Under the pieces are notes generated by a model. That model worked only from the letters and a program-made list of their open reading frames with translations, had not been told where the DNA came from and did not search any database. The position numbers and the translations under genes were made by a program. A DNA stretch of 64,000 bases from the NCBI RefSeq assembly GCF_002970975.1, contig NZ_PNFA01000009.1, positions 1-64,000 on the forward strand, in the 5' to 3' direction. Source of the stretch: Microbacterium halophytorum (lineage in GTDB: Bacteria > Actinomycetota > Actinomycetes > Actinomycetales > Microbacteriaceae). This document shows, piece after piece, positions 17,498 through 27,100 of this stretch; positions within the stretch are counted from its first letter, which is position 1, and the number at the start of each line of letters is the position of its first letter.

Positions 17498-19042
17498 TCA
17501 GCGGATGACGACGAGCCACAGCGCGAACAGGCCGACCGCGACGACGCCGGTTCCGGCGAAGGCCAGCGCGGCGGTCGGCACGGCGCCCGCGGAGCGATCG
17601 GGTTCGTGGCCGCTGCCGTTGCCGCCGGGGCCGTGGTCGCCCTGACCGTGGCCGTTGTTCCCGTTGTTCCCGTTGTTCCCGTGGCCGCTGTTTCCGTTGT
17701 TGCCGCTGTTTCCGTGGCCGCTGTTTCCGTTGTTGCCGCTGTTTCCGTGGCCATTGTTTCCGTTGTTGCCGCTGTTTCCGTGGCCGTTGTTCCCGCGGTC
17801 GTCGTCGGGGTCCTCGCCCTGGTCGCCGTCCGTGCCGGAATCGTCGAGCTCGGTGATCGTCACGTGCACGGCCACGTCGTCGGAGATCTCGCTGTCGGCG
17901 GCCGCGACGGCCGCGCCCGGCGCCGACAGCAGCATCGCGGTGAGCGCGATCGCACCGAGGCCGGCACAGGCGAGCGTGCCGGGGGTCCCCGGCGCCGCGG
18001 AACGGCGGCCTTCCTCGCGCGCCTGCTGCAGCATCGTCTGCAGCCGGCGCCTGCCGCGACGGCGGTTCCACGTGGCCGCGATCACGATGAGGGCGAGCGC
18101 GAGCAGCAGCAGCAGCTGTGCCCACGGGATCGCCCAGGTGTGCACGTCGGCGGAGACGGCGGGCGCCGCTGTCTCCGCCCCGTCCATCGTCGTCGCGACC
18201 GGAATCACCTCGATGCTCCCGGTCGCCCAGACCGTCGGCCACACACCGTCGACGTCGTACGCGACCTCGCGGGTGTCTCCGGGGAGGAGCTCGATCCGTG
18301 CGCCGTCAGCGGGGACAGCGGCCTCGCCCGTGCCGATAGAGGCCACGCCCGTCACCGAGAGCCGCACGTTTCCATCGTTGGAGATGGTCACGGCTCCGCT
18401 CGCGCTGCCGGGGCGGAACGGGTTCCACGAACCGTGGTACTCGACCGCGGCCTCACCGACCGTCAGCACCGGCGTGACCTCGCCGGCGACGCGTGTGATC
18501 ACCTTGACGCCGACGCGGCTCTCGACCCCGAGGCTCGTGCCGTCGCCCGCCGACTGCGTCGTGGTGAACGATGCCGCGATCCCCGCCGGGTGGTCGCCGG
18601 GCTCTGCCCGTTCCGGCACCGTGATCTCGAACGGCACGGCCGCCGTCTCCCCGGCGCCGACCGTGACCTCGTCCGGGATCGAGATCCAGGTGCCGGCGTC
18701 GACGGACTCCTCGCCGGTGGGGAGCATGTCGAACTTGCCGCCGACGGTGGTGAAGCCGTCGGCAGCGGAGAGTCGGAACGTCTGCTCGCTGCCGCTGAGG
18801 TTCCGCACGGCGATATGGTCGACGATGCTCGCCCCCGGGTCGAGCTCGTGCTGGATCGACACGCGATCATCCGGGCCCGACGCGGTCGCCGGGGTCACCG
18901 ACCAGCGCACGTCTTCGTCGGCCGCGTGCGCCGGTGCGGCGATGAGCGCGCCGACGAGGCCGGCGAAAGCGGCGACGGCGGCGGCGAGGACGCGCATGCG
19001 CCGAGGGTGCTGTGCTGCGAAGGGAGCCATGTGAAGGTGCAT
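17498..19042 (-). CDS. DUF916-type surface protein fused to an Asn/Gly-rich stalk
   Basis: A 514-residue membrane-anchored surface protein. In order: signal peptide (cut after AHA-40); a DUF916-like (WxL-interacting, peptidoglycan-binding type) ectodomain (about 44-300, with SVTPATASGPDDR and VVRN-type beta strands); transmembrane helix 1 (about 303-328); a basic stretch RNRRRGRRR-like; a second hydrophobic segment (about 353-380) resembling a signal peptide ending AVAAA; an acidic then Asn/Gly/His repeat region (417-471); and a C-terminal transmembrane helix (about 487-514). It looks like a DUF916 protein fused to a second exported protein. The first ATG is used; the ATG at 19030 has a better-spaced AGGA and is an alternative. 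Lies just downstream of the WxL-like gene, so the pair may scaffold enzymes at the wall (inference). Confidence 0.75.
   Translation of the reverse strand: MHLHMAPFAAQHPRRMRVLAAAVAAFAGLVGALIAAPAHAADEDVRWSVTPATASGPDDRVSIQHELDPGASIVDHIAVRNLSGSEQTFRLSAADGFTTVGGKFDMLPTGEESVDAGTWISIPDEVTVGAGETAAVPFEITVPERAEPGDHPAGIAASFTTTQSAGDGTSLGVESRVGVKVITRVAGEVTPVLTVGEAAVEYHGSWNPFRPGSASGAVTISNDGNVRLSVTGVASIGTGEAAVPADGARIELLPGDTREVAYDVDGVWPTVWATGSIEVIPVATTMDGAETAAPAVSADVHTWAIPWAQLLLLLALALIVIAATWNRRRGRRRLQTMLQQAREEGRRSAAPGTPGTLACAGLGAIALTAMLLSAPGAAVAAADSEISDDVAVHVTITELDDSGTDGDQGEDPDDDRGNNGHGNSGNNGNNGHGNSGNNGNSGHGNSGNNGNSGHGNNGNNGNNGHGQGDHGPGGNGSGHEPDRSAGAVPTAALAFAGTGVVAVGLFALWLVVIR
17630..17794 (-). repeat. 33-base in-frame tandem repeat
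   Basis: Four full 33-base units and one degenerate unit encode 11-residue repeats of the type G-N-[NS]-G-H-G-N-[SN]-G-N-N in the DUF916 fusion protein. Neighbouring units differ by only a few bases, so the copy number is likely to vary between strains. The repeats form a flexible, uncharged stalk. Confidence 0.85.
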
Positions 19043-19200
19043 TCCTGTGTCGGAACGGGTGAATCATCCTCTGCCGAGGTCGGCGGCCGGGTGCCGGGTA
19101 CGGTGCGCCCGGCCGCCTGTTCGTGCGCTCGGCGGCGCGCGGCGCCGAGGTCGGTCGCACGGCCGGAGCCGCGACCGCCGTGGCACCGCGCGGTCTCGGC

Positions 19201-19830
19201 TCAGTACGTGTCTTCGAACAGAGACAGCGTCACGGTCGAGCTGTACGCGCCGCTCGCGACGTCGTTGGGGGTCTTCAGCCGCAGGTCCGCGTTCGCGGTC
19301 CACTCGCCGTTGGCCGCCTGCGACTCACCGGAGTCCAGTGCGAGCTGGAGCAGCTCCTGGCCCGACAGACCGCCGGTGTAACCCGACTCGTCGAGGGCCG
19401 TGCCGACCTCCTCGCCGGGCGCGACCTCGCCGTTGCCCTCGGTGACGAGCGCCGGCGACCAGCCGAGGTGGTCGGGCGTGATCGGCGCCTGGCCGGCGTC
19501 GCCCGTGAAATCGCTCGCCTGACCCGTGACGTACCAGTACACGCCCTCGGGCACGTCCGACCGGGTGTCCGTCACCGTGACGTTCGGCAGGGTCCCCGTG
19601 AACTCTCGGTAGTCGGCGGAGGCACCCTCCACCTCGGTCAGCGTCGACGAGTCCGACGCGACGCTGAGCGAGAGCGCGCCCGCGCTCTGCTCCTCGATCG
19701 ACACGTTCACGTCGACGGCGTCGTTCCCGACTTCCTCGGCGAGGGCTGCGCCGCCCACGCCCACGAGCACGAGCCCGCCGACGGCGCCCACGGCTGTGCG
19801 GGCGAGCGCGGCTCGGTTCATCCGGATCAT
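19201..19830 (-). CDS. WxL-like secreted surface protein
   Basis: A 209-residue exported protein, first gene of the minus-strand surface/GH43 run. A signal peptide (about 1-32, ARTAVGAVGGLVLVG) is followed by an all-beta domain resembling the WxL-type wall-binding proteins. It has the segment YWYVTGQASDFTG, a middle LGWSPAL strand and a final P-x-x-V-A-S-G-A-Y-S-S-T-V-T-L strand, as in the family's usual P-AGTY-T-TLT ending. No strict W-x-L repeat is obvious, so the assignment is by overall pattern. The ATG at 19830 has GGAG six bases upstream and is preferred over 19842. Its signal peptide closely resembles that of the protein at 21989. It probably partners the DUF916 protein downstream. Confidence 0.65.
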   Translation of the reverse strand: MIRMNRAALARTAVGAVGGLVLVGVGGAALAEEVGNDAVDVNVSIEEQSAGALSLSVASDSSTLTEVEGASADYREFTGTLPNVTVTDTRSDVPEGVYWYVTGQASDFTGDAGQAPITPDHLGWSPALVTEGNGEVAPGEEVGTALDESGYTGGLSGQELLQLALDSGESQAANGEWTANADLRLKTPNDVASGAYSSTVTLSLFEDTY

Positions 19831-20168
19831 CGTTGTCTCCATTCCTCGGCGTCTGTGCCGATGGGTACTGCGGCAGTGCCGCTCCTCACGTACCGGGCGT
19901 GGGGTGGCACCCGGCGGGTCGGCACCCGTTCGCGCCAGCGCACCTCCGACGACGGAGAGCGCGATCACCTCACGGGGTGAGGGTCACGTGGGCACCGTCG
20001 CCGCAGGCCGACTGTCGTCGTCTGGGGGCCTTCTCCCGGGAACGATAGCGTGTTATGTTACCGGGAACAAGCAGGAGTTCCGGCCCGCACGGCGCCGTGC
20101 CGCCGGGGCCGGGCCGTGCGCGGACGCCGATCCGTTCGGCCCGTTCGACCACCAGCGAAGGAGCTGTC
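19831..20168. promoter_or_regulatory. Divergent intergenic region between the two GH43 runs
   Basis: A 338-base non-coding stretch between the divergent WxL-like (minus) and GH43 (plus) genes. It holds the 17-base operator at 20054-20070, a CCGGGAAC half-site copy just left of it (about 20034-20043), and a small CTCAC-GGG-GTGAG palindrome near 19971. Promoters for both directions should lie here, but no canonical -35/-10 pair stands out. Confidence 0.6.
20054..20070 (+). promoter_or_regulatory. Putative LacI-family operator upstream of plus-strand GH run
   Basis: TATGTTACCGGGAACAA, identical over 17 bases to the site at 5167-5183, which precedes the first importer operon. It lies 99 bases before the GTG start of the GH43 gene at 20169, nearly the same distance as at the other site. 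This supports a shared regulator for import and degradation. Confidence 0.7.
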
Positions 20169-21938
20169 GTGCTGCCCTATCCACCCGCTTCGCGTTCCGC
20201 CGTCCGACGCCTCGCGCGCCGCGCATCCGGTGCCCTCCTGGCGGTCGCGGTCCTCGTCGGCGGCGCACCGGTCGCCGCTCAGGCGGTCGAACCCCCGCGC
20301 CCGCAGACCGACGCGCACATCCAGGAGCAGGACATCGTGGACGCCGAAACCCCCTTCGGCTATCTGATGGTGCACTTCATCGAGGACAGCGACGGCTACG
20401 CCGAGAAGATCTACCTCGACGTCTCGCGGGGCGACGACCCCGAGCAGTGGGACCCGTTGAACGGAGGCGAGCCCATCCTGGCCTCCGACCTCGGCACGAC
20501 GGGCGTGCGCGACCCGTACCTGACCTACAGCCCCGAGAGCGACACGTACTACATCATCGCGACCGACCTGCGCGTGTTCGGCGGCGACGGGCGCGATGGC
20601 GGCGCGTGCACGGAGTGGTGCCACTGGGCGTCACAGGGCAGCACCAAGCTGAACGTCTGGGAGTCGAAGGACCTCGTGACGTGGAGCGATCTGCGCCAGA
20701 TCGATGTGGCCACGACGGCCGACAACGCAACGCACGCCGAGCTCGGCATGGCGTGGGCGCCCGAGGCGACCTGGGTCGACGACTACGACGGCGAAGGCGA
20801 GGGCGCTTTCGTCGTGTACTGGTCGTCGAACGTGTACGACGACCCCGAGCACACGGGCGACACCTACAGCCGCGTGCTGTGGGGAGCGACGACCGACTTC
20901 ACGCAGGAGACCTACGAGTACGGCGGCACGCTGGTCGACCAGGGCGCGAATGCGATCGACACCACGATCATCCAGGACGAGGGCACGACCTACCGCATCA
21001 CGAAGGACAACGGCCTCGGCAAGGGCATCTACATGGAGGCGACCGATGCTGGCGACTGGTGGGCCGACGAGACCTCGTGGTCGATGATCCAGACCGAGAT
21101 CGGCGCGAGCTGGGCCGGCGGCAACGCCGGCGGCGTCGAAGGCCCCGCCATCTTCAAGCGCCACGACGACGACCACTGGTACCTCTACGTCGATGTGATC
21201 CCGTCGATCGGGTACCGCCCGATGGAGACGAGCGACCTCGACGCGGGCTGGACCGAGCTGCACAGCGACGACTTCTTCATGACGCCCAGCACGAAGCACG
21301 GCGGAGTGATCTCGCTCACGAAAGGGCAGTACGACCGCATCCGGGGCGCGGACGCGGTCGCGGTTCCGGATGCCGAGCTCGGCTCGTTCGAGGTGGCATC
21401 CGGTGCAGACGGGGAGACCGTGCGCGGGGCGCTGCCCGCGACCGCGGACGTCACCCTCGCGTACAGCTTCAGAGACGGCGAGCTTCCGGTCGATTGGGAT
21501 GTCTCGACGGTCAACACGGCGACATCCGGCACGTATGACGTGACGGGCACGGTCCGCTCGATCGGCGCGAACCTGAACGACTGGGTCGGCGACGGCGGCT
21601 CGACCGAGTGGGACGCCGAGGGCAAGGAGCTGTTCAGCTCGACGGCGCTGACAGTGACGGCCGAGGTCGTCGTGGGCGACGCGGCGTCGCTGACCGCGAC
21701 CGCGGCGACGCGCTGCGCGGCGGGCAAGGCCGTGCTCGCCGTCAGCGTCACGGGCGGCACCGACGCCGAAGCGGTCGTGACCACGCCGTTCGGCGAGCGC
21801 ACGCTCGAGGTCGACGCCGGTCGGACCACGTCGGTGTCGTTCTCAACGCGTGAACAGTCGATCCCCGCCGGGGAGGTCGAGGCGGCAGCGGGCGCGGCGA
21901 CCACGACGGCCACCTACCCGGCGAAGGACTGCGGCTGA
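20169..21938 (+). CDS. Secreted GH43 glycoside hydrolase with C-terminal Cys module
   Basis: A 589-residue exported enzyme, the most compact of the GH43 set. Signal peptide (about 1-39, ending AAQA), GH43 five-blade propeller (about 55-395), a Big_4-like domain (about 400-500), and the two-cysteine C-terminal module (about 505-589, RCAAGKAVL... ending KDCG). Candidate catalytic residues are Asp115 in VRDPYL and Glu324 in VEGPAIF, with a WAPEATW motif between. It starts at the GTG at 20169, five bases after AAGGAG. An upstream ATG in frame at 20055 lies inside the operator and is rejected. It lacks the LamG domain of the minus-strand enzymes. First gene of the plus-strand run, directly under the shared operator. 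Probably an exo-acting arabinofuranosidase or arabinanase; not proven. Confidence 0.85.
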   Translation: MLPYPPASRSAVRRLARRASGALLAVAVLVGGAPVAAQAVEPPRPQTDAHIQEQDIVDAETPFGYLMVHFIEDSDGYAEKIYLDVSRGDDPEQWDPLNGGEPILASDLGTTGVRDPYLTYSPESDTYYIIATDLRVFGGDGRDGGACTEWCHWASQGSTKLNVWESKDLVTWSDLRQIDVATTADNATHAELGMAWAPEATWVDDYDGEGEGAFVVYWSSNVYDDPEHTGDTYSRVLWGATTDFTQETYEYGGTLVDQGANAIDTTIIQDEGTTYRITKDNGLGKGIYMEATDAGDWWADETSWSMIQTEIGASWAGGNAGGVEGPAIFKRHDDDHWYLYVDVIPSIGYRPMETSDLDAGWTELHSDDFFMTPSTKHGGVISLTKGQYDRIRGADAVAVPDAELGSFEVASGADGETVRGALPATADVTLAYSFRDGELPVDWDVSTVNTATSGTYDVTGTVRSIGANLNDWVGDGGSTEWDAEGKELFSSTALTVTAEVVVGDAASLTATAATRCAAGKAVLAVSVTGGTDAEAVVTTPFGERTLEVDAGRTTSVSFSTREQSIPAGEVEAAAGAATTTATYPAKDCG

Positions 21939-21988
21939 AGTACTGCGCAGCTCGACGTTGTGAACAGCACGAGAATCAGGAAGGGACA

Positions 21989-23992
21989 ATGATGTACTCG
22001 AAGAACACCATAGCCCGTACGGCGATCGGCGCAGTCGGAGGACTTCTGCTGGCGAGCCTCAGCGCAGTCGCCGTCGCGCAGCCGGACGACGGACTGAGAT
22101 CGAACGCCTCTGCCGCGTCAACAGAGGCGGCCGGGAGCCAGACGGCTATCGCCTCGGAGACCGACGAGATCTCGCAGGAGGTGTTCGACCAGATCTACGA
22201 GGAGGTGAAGACGCCGTACGAATACGGGATGGTGCTGTCCAAGGGCGAGCAGATCGCGGATTTCGACAGCGAGCTCACCGACCAGATGAACGTCTTCCGG
22301 ATTCCCGGCGACGATGAGTACGTCTACACGACATATGTGGGCAAAGACATCAATCGGAAGACCGACGGCACTGATGACACGGGCTACAGCACAGGGCTCG
22401 CACGCAGCAAGGACATGGTCTCGTGGGAGAAGCTGGGCGTGATCCTGGAGCCGGACGGCGGTTTCTACAGCGGGTCGACGGCGGGCTACCTCGTCAAAGA
22501 GCACCAATGGGGCGAGCTTCCCACCCCGCATTCGACGGAGGACGGCAAGTACGCACTCACCGTCCTCGCAACCGACGAGAACGGCTACGAGCAGGGCAAC
22601 AAGCGCGGCGGTGTCGCGTTCTCGGAAACGACGTCGTTCTTCGACGACAACGGCGATGTCGCTGAGTTCGAGATGCACCCAGAGCCGGTTCTCGACGGGA
22701 GCGCGAGCTACGAGAACGGCACGATCTGGGCGGTGAAGACGATCTGGGACGAGGCGACCTCCCGCTACGTCGCCTTCTACAACGCGTCCCACGGCCCCGA
22801 GGTCATGAACCAGGCGTACTCCACGGACCTGATCAACTGGGATCGCGAGGAGGCGAACCCCGTTCTCACGCCGTTCGAGCAGCCGAACGGTGAGACGTGG
22901 GGGACGCTGTACAACGGTGACGCGGATGTCGTGAAGATCGGTGACTACTGGGTGATGTTCTACTTCACGGATACGCCCGTGAAGATCGGCGACAAGATCA
23001 AGCCGAACAACGTCATCGATTCGTTCGCCGTCTCGAAGGACATGGTGAACTGGCAGAAGAGCGCGTACAAGCTCACGGCGAAGAACGATACGTACGCGCG
23101 GTCGTACGCACACAAGCCCGCTGTCGTCAAGAAGAACGGCGTCGTGTATCACTACTACAACGCCGTCGCTTACCAAGAGCGAGGCATGGCGCTGGCGACG
23201 TCGGTCGACCTCTCCCCCGTGCGCGAGGCGAAGCACATCCTGCAGAACAGCAACGACGCGCTTCTCGCGGATCTCCTCGCCGCAGCACAGAACGAACTGA
23301 TTCGCGACGGCGGCTCGCTCGAACACGTCACGGCGGCACTGAAGGACCTGCGTCTCTACCTGCATCCCGAGTCCGACTCAGGTGTGATGAACGCGACCGT
23401 TGCGTTCAACGTCGACGGAATGGCGCACGAAGCCGCGCTCGCCCCCTCGGCGGACGAGGATGAGGCACTGGAGGCGATCGCGTACTCCGCAACGATCCCG
23501 AGCGCCGCGGAGAACGTCCGTCTCCATGTCACCCCCAGCTCGCCCTATGCGTCGGTGCGGATCAACGGCGAAACGGTGAGCCCCAGCGCAGGAACCGGGG
23601 TCGCCTTCGATCCGGACGACGGCGCCGCGCCGCTCGAAGTAGTCGTCACCTCGCGGGACGGAACGTCACAGACCGCGTACACCATGGTCATCGCGAGCGA
23701 TGCCGCGAGCGCAGGACCGGAGGTCGCGGTCGAGACGGGCTCACGCTGCGTCGCTGGCGCTGCGTATCTCACGGTCCGCGTGACCAACGACGAGAGTGCG
23801 ACCGTCGACGCCACCTTGTCGACCCCGTACGGAGAGAAGTCGCTCGACGACCTGGGCGCGGGAGCCTCGCGGTCCGTGGCGCTGAACTCGCGCACGGACG
23901 CATTCCCTGCGGGTGCGGTCGAGCTCACGTCCACCACGGGCGATGTCACGGCAGCGGTGACAGCCGATTATGAGGCCGCGTCCTGCGGCTGA
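21989..23992 (+). CDS. Divergent GH43-like propeller protein with cadherin-like domain
   Basis: A 667-residue exported protein. Signal peptide (about 1-30, ARTAIGAVGGLLL), a five-blade beta-propeller similar to GH43/GH117-type proteins (about 65-415), a helical linker with LLADLLAAAQNELI (about 415-460), a cadherin-like beta-sandwich (about 465-570, VTSRDGTSQTAYTMVI), and the two-cysteine C-terminal module (about 583-667, ending ASCG). The usual RDP, WAPE and EGP GH43 motifs are not seen, so catalytic residues and activity are uncertain. AGGAAGGGACA precedes the double ATG. It follows the previous GH43 gene by 50 bases. Codon use looks somewhat less GC-extreme than in its neighbours, which may reflect transfer. 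Followed by a strong terminator. Confidence 0.75.
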   Translation: MMYSKNTIARTAIGAVGGLLLASLSAVAVAQPDDGLRSNASAASTEAAGSQTAIASETDEISQEVFDQIYEEVKTPYEYGMVLSKGEQIADFDSELTDQMNVFRIPGDDEYVYTTYVGKDINRKTDGTDDTGYSTGLARSKDMVSWEKLGVILEPDGGFYSGSTAGYLVKEHQWGELPTPHSTEDGKYALTVLATDENGYEQGNKRGGVAFSETTSFFDDNGDVAEFEMHPEPVLDGSASYENGTIWAVKTIWDEATSRYVAFYNASHGPEVMNQAYSTDLINWDREEANPVLTPFEQPNGETWGTLYNGDADVVKIGDYWVMFYFTDTPVKIGDKIKPNNVIDSFAVSKDMVNWQKSAYKLTAKNDTYARSYAHKPAVVKKNGVVYHYYNAVAYQERGMALATSVDLSPVREAKHILQNSNDALLADLLAAAQNELIRDGGSLEHVTAALKDLRLYLHPESDSGVMNATVAFNVDGMAHEAALAPSADEDEALEAIAYSATIPSAAENVRLHVTPSSPYASVRINGETVSPSAGTGVAFDPDDGAAPLEVVVTSRDGTSQTAYTMVIASDAASAGPEVAVETGSRCVAGAAYLTVRVTNDESATVDATLSTPYGEKSLDDLGAGASRSVALNSRTDAFPAGAVELTSTTGDVTAAVTADYEAASCG

Positions 23993-24000
23993 TCCGGCCG

Positions 24001-24044
24001 CCCCGGCTCCGCGCTGACTCCCCGCAGTCGGCGCGGAGCCGGGG
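24001..24044 (+). terminator. Terminator after the GH43-like gene
   Basis: A perfect 14-bp stem (24001-24014 with 24031-24044) with further pairing in the loop starts 8 bases past the stop at 23992. No T-tract, but a strong GC hairpin just before the promoter motif of the next gene. Confidence 0.75.
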
Positions 24045-24052
24045 CCTCAATC

Positions 24053-24077
24053 TCGAAAAACTCGAAAACGCTTGCGG
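24053..24077 (+). promoter_or_regulatory. Shared promoter/operator motif, copy 1
   Basis: The pattern TCGAAA-N3-TCGAAA-N-C-N-CTTGCGG lies between the terminator and the GH43 gene at 24135. The same 25-base pattern (20 identical positions) lies at 27317-27341 before the next gene. TTGCGG could be the -35 box, and the TCGAAA halves an operator. Confidence 0.5.
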
Positions 24078-24134
24078 AGCGCTCGTGGGCTGTGCTTGAG
24101 TGTGGCCGTCTCTCCACGAAGAAGCGGAGCCCCC

Positions 24135-27100
24135 ATGCCTCGTCCCCGACCACGCGCAGCACGCCGCTCCCTGGCGGCCGCGCTGTGCGCAGCAGCCCTC
24201 GCGCTGACGACAGCGCCCGCCGCGGGCGCTACCGGTGAAGAAACGGTCACCCGCACAATCCCATCGGCGGGGAATCCGATCATCGCCGACGGATCTTACT
24301 ACCTCGCGGACGCGGCGCCCCTCGTCGTCGACGACACGCTGTACATCTACGGCGGCCACGACGAAGCGGCGGAACAGCAGGCGGGGTTCGAGATGCACGA
24401 GTACGGGGTGCTGGCGACCTCCGATGTCGACGACGGCCCGTGGGAGCTCACCGAGGGCGCGATGCGGCCGGGCGACGTCTTCGAGTGGGCGACGGGCGCC
24501 GCCGCCTACGCCGGGCACACCGTGCGGGCGGCCGACGGCCGCTTCTACTGGTATGCCCCCGTCGAGTCCTCCGACGACTCGCTGCCGAACCGGATGGCGA
24601 TCGGCGTGGCCGTCGCCGATTCGCCGACCGGGCCGTGGACGGACGCGATCGGGGCGCCGCTCGTCGACTGGCGCGATGTGTTCGGGAGCTCCACGAACGG
24701 GCAGGAGGTGATCGACCCCCACGTGCTGATCGATCACGACGGCTCGGCGCACCTGTACTGGGGCTCATGGGGCGTCGCGCGCATGGCACCGCTCGACGCG
24801 TCGATGACGGCGCTCTCGGGGGACATCATCACCCTCGAAGGGCTCGATGACTTCTACGAGGCGCCGTGGGTGTTCCATCGAGGCGACACCTACTACATGC
24901 TCTACGACTGGAAACGAGGCGGCAGCGACTGCACCCCTTCGAACTATCAGGCCTGCGTCGCCTACGCGACCGCCTCGAGCCCGGCGGGACCCTGGGAGTT
25001 CCAGGACATCATCCTCGGCGGCACGTCGTCGACGACCGTCCACCCGTCGATGATCGAGTTCGACGGCGCCTGGTACCTGACCTATCACACGAAGGACTCC
25101 GCGGGCGGAGGTCACTTCCGTCGGTCCGTCGCCGTCGACGCGGTGACGTGGCGGGGGGACGAGATCCTGCCGGTGCGACAGACCTGGGCGGAGGACCCCG
25201 CGTTCCGGCTCAACAGGAACATCGCGCCGGTCGCGAAGGCGTCGGCGTCGTTCACCGAGTCTCCTCCCATGCGCCTGGGCGCCCTGAACGACGGCCGCGC
25301 GGAGACCGCGTTGCTCCCACCTGACCAGTGGGGGAACTACCGAGGCACCGACTCCGAGGTCGAGACCGACTGGGTGATGTACCAATGGGACGCCCCCGTG
25401 CGGCTCGACGGCACCGGCATCGAGTTCGAGCAGGACCAGAACTGGATCCGTCCCCCCGCATCCTGGCACGTCGAATACGTCGACGAAGCCGGCACCTGGC
25501 ATCCGGTCGAGGGCGCCGAGTATCCCACGAGCGCGAACACCTGGCACGAGGTGCCGTTCGAGGCGGTCACGACGACGGCACTGCGCGCGGTCTTCCACGG
25601 AGCGCAGGAAGGAGCCGCGTTCCACTCGGTCTCCGTGTCCGAATGGGAGGCGTACTCCGTCGCCGCGGATGATCTGGCCGGCCCGACGGTGACGACCACC
25701 GTCGGCACCGCGCCGGAGCTGCCGGAAGCCGTTCGCCTGCCGTTCGACGGCACGGGCGCTCTGTGGACCCCGGTGAACTGGCACGAAGTGCCGGAAGAGG
25801 ACTACGCCGAGCCCGGCTCGATCCGCGCGATGGGCGTCGCGCCGGGACAGGCGGCAGGAGAGATCACGGCCGAGATCCTCGTTGCGGACGAACCGGCGCC
25901 GCCCGGCCCCGACGACGGAACACCGCCCGACGCAGCTCTCGTCCCTTCCGGCACGGGCGGCACGTCCGCCTCGCAGGGATGGTACTCGTCCCCTGTGGAC
26001 GTGCGAGTGACAGGCGCAGACGAGACCGATTATCTGCTCGATCTCGCCGGCTCCGTCGCCGGCAGTCGCTCCGAGGCACAGGCCGCGCGCGCCCTTGACC
26101 TGCGCGTGGACTCCGAGGGCGAGACGCTCGTGACCGGCACCGCGGCGGATTCTTCCGGGAACGTCTCGGAGCCTCGCGAGCTCGCAGTGAGGATCGATAC
26201 GAGCCCGCCCGCGCTGAGCACACAGTTCAGGCCGGACGAACGGGTCGTCGCGGCCGATGCGTCTGACGGCCTCTCGGGCCTCGACCGCCTCGAGTTTCGC
26301 GTCGACGACGGCGCATGGGAACCCGTCGCCGAATCCGGTGCGATCGTTGTCGAAGACGCGCTCCCCCACCGCGTCGTCGTCCGCGCCCGCGACGTCGCAG
26401 GCAACAGCACCATCGAGTCGGTCACGGTGCCCCCGACCGACGGCGCAGCGCTGACCGGCAACCTCGCACCGTACGCCACAGCGAGCGCCTCGTTCACCTC
26501 ATCGTGGGAGTCGGTGAACGGGCTCAACGACGGTGCGGGCGAGCTGTTCGACCCGACGGCGGACACAGGGTCGAACTGGGGCACATGGAGCAGCGTCGGT
26601 GAGCAGTGGGCCCAGTTGACCTGGGACTTCTCGGTGACCACGGACGAGATCGGCATCTGGTGGTATCGGGACACGCCTGACCAAGGCGGCTCGGGGATGA
26701 TCCCGCCCCGCAGCTGGTCGCTGCAGGCCCTCGACGACGACGGCGAGACCTGGCGCGAGATCGCCACCGATGCTGACAGCGACGCCCCGCGCGCGAGCAG
26801 CGATTACGCGCGCGTTGCGTTCCCGCCCGTCGTGACGACGTCGTTGCGCATCGTCGCGCAAGCGTGGGGCGGGTCCGACGGCGGCGGCTCGACCGGTATC
26901 AGGGAATGGCAGGTCGCCGGTGCCGGCGAGGCGCACGACCTGTCCGCGGAAGCCACGACGCGGTGCGCCGCTGGCACTGTCGTGCTCGTGACCCGGGTGG
27001 CGAACGGCGGCGATGCCCCGGTCGATGCGACGGTCGAAACCACCCACGGCACCCGCACGCTCCCCGTCGATGCCGGGGGGACGGCATCGACCGCGATCAC

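Noticed and set aside
17630..17794. Possible CRISPR or regulatory repeat array
   Set aside because: The units are adjacent without spacers, 33 bases long and in frame, and encode an Asn/Gly stalk. They are a coding tandem repeat.
19043..19200. Terminator or small gene in the gap between the WxL-like and DUF916 genes
   Set aside because: Only weak, imperfect pairing is seen and no frame with a ribosome site. The gap is left unassigned.
20055..20168. ATG start at 20055 for the GH43 gene
   Set aside because: It lies inside the operator and has no ribosome site. The GTG at 20169 follows AAGGAG by five bases and begins a normal signal peptide.
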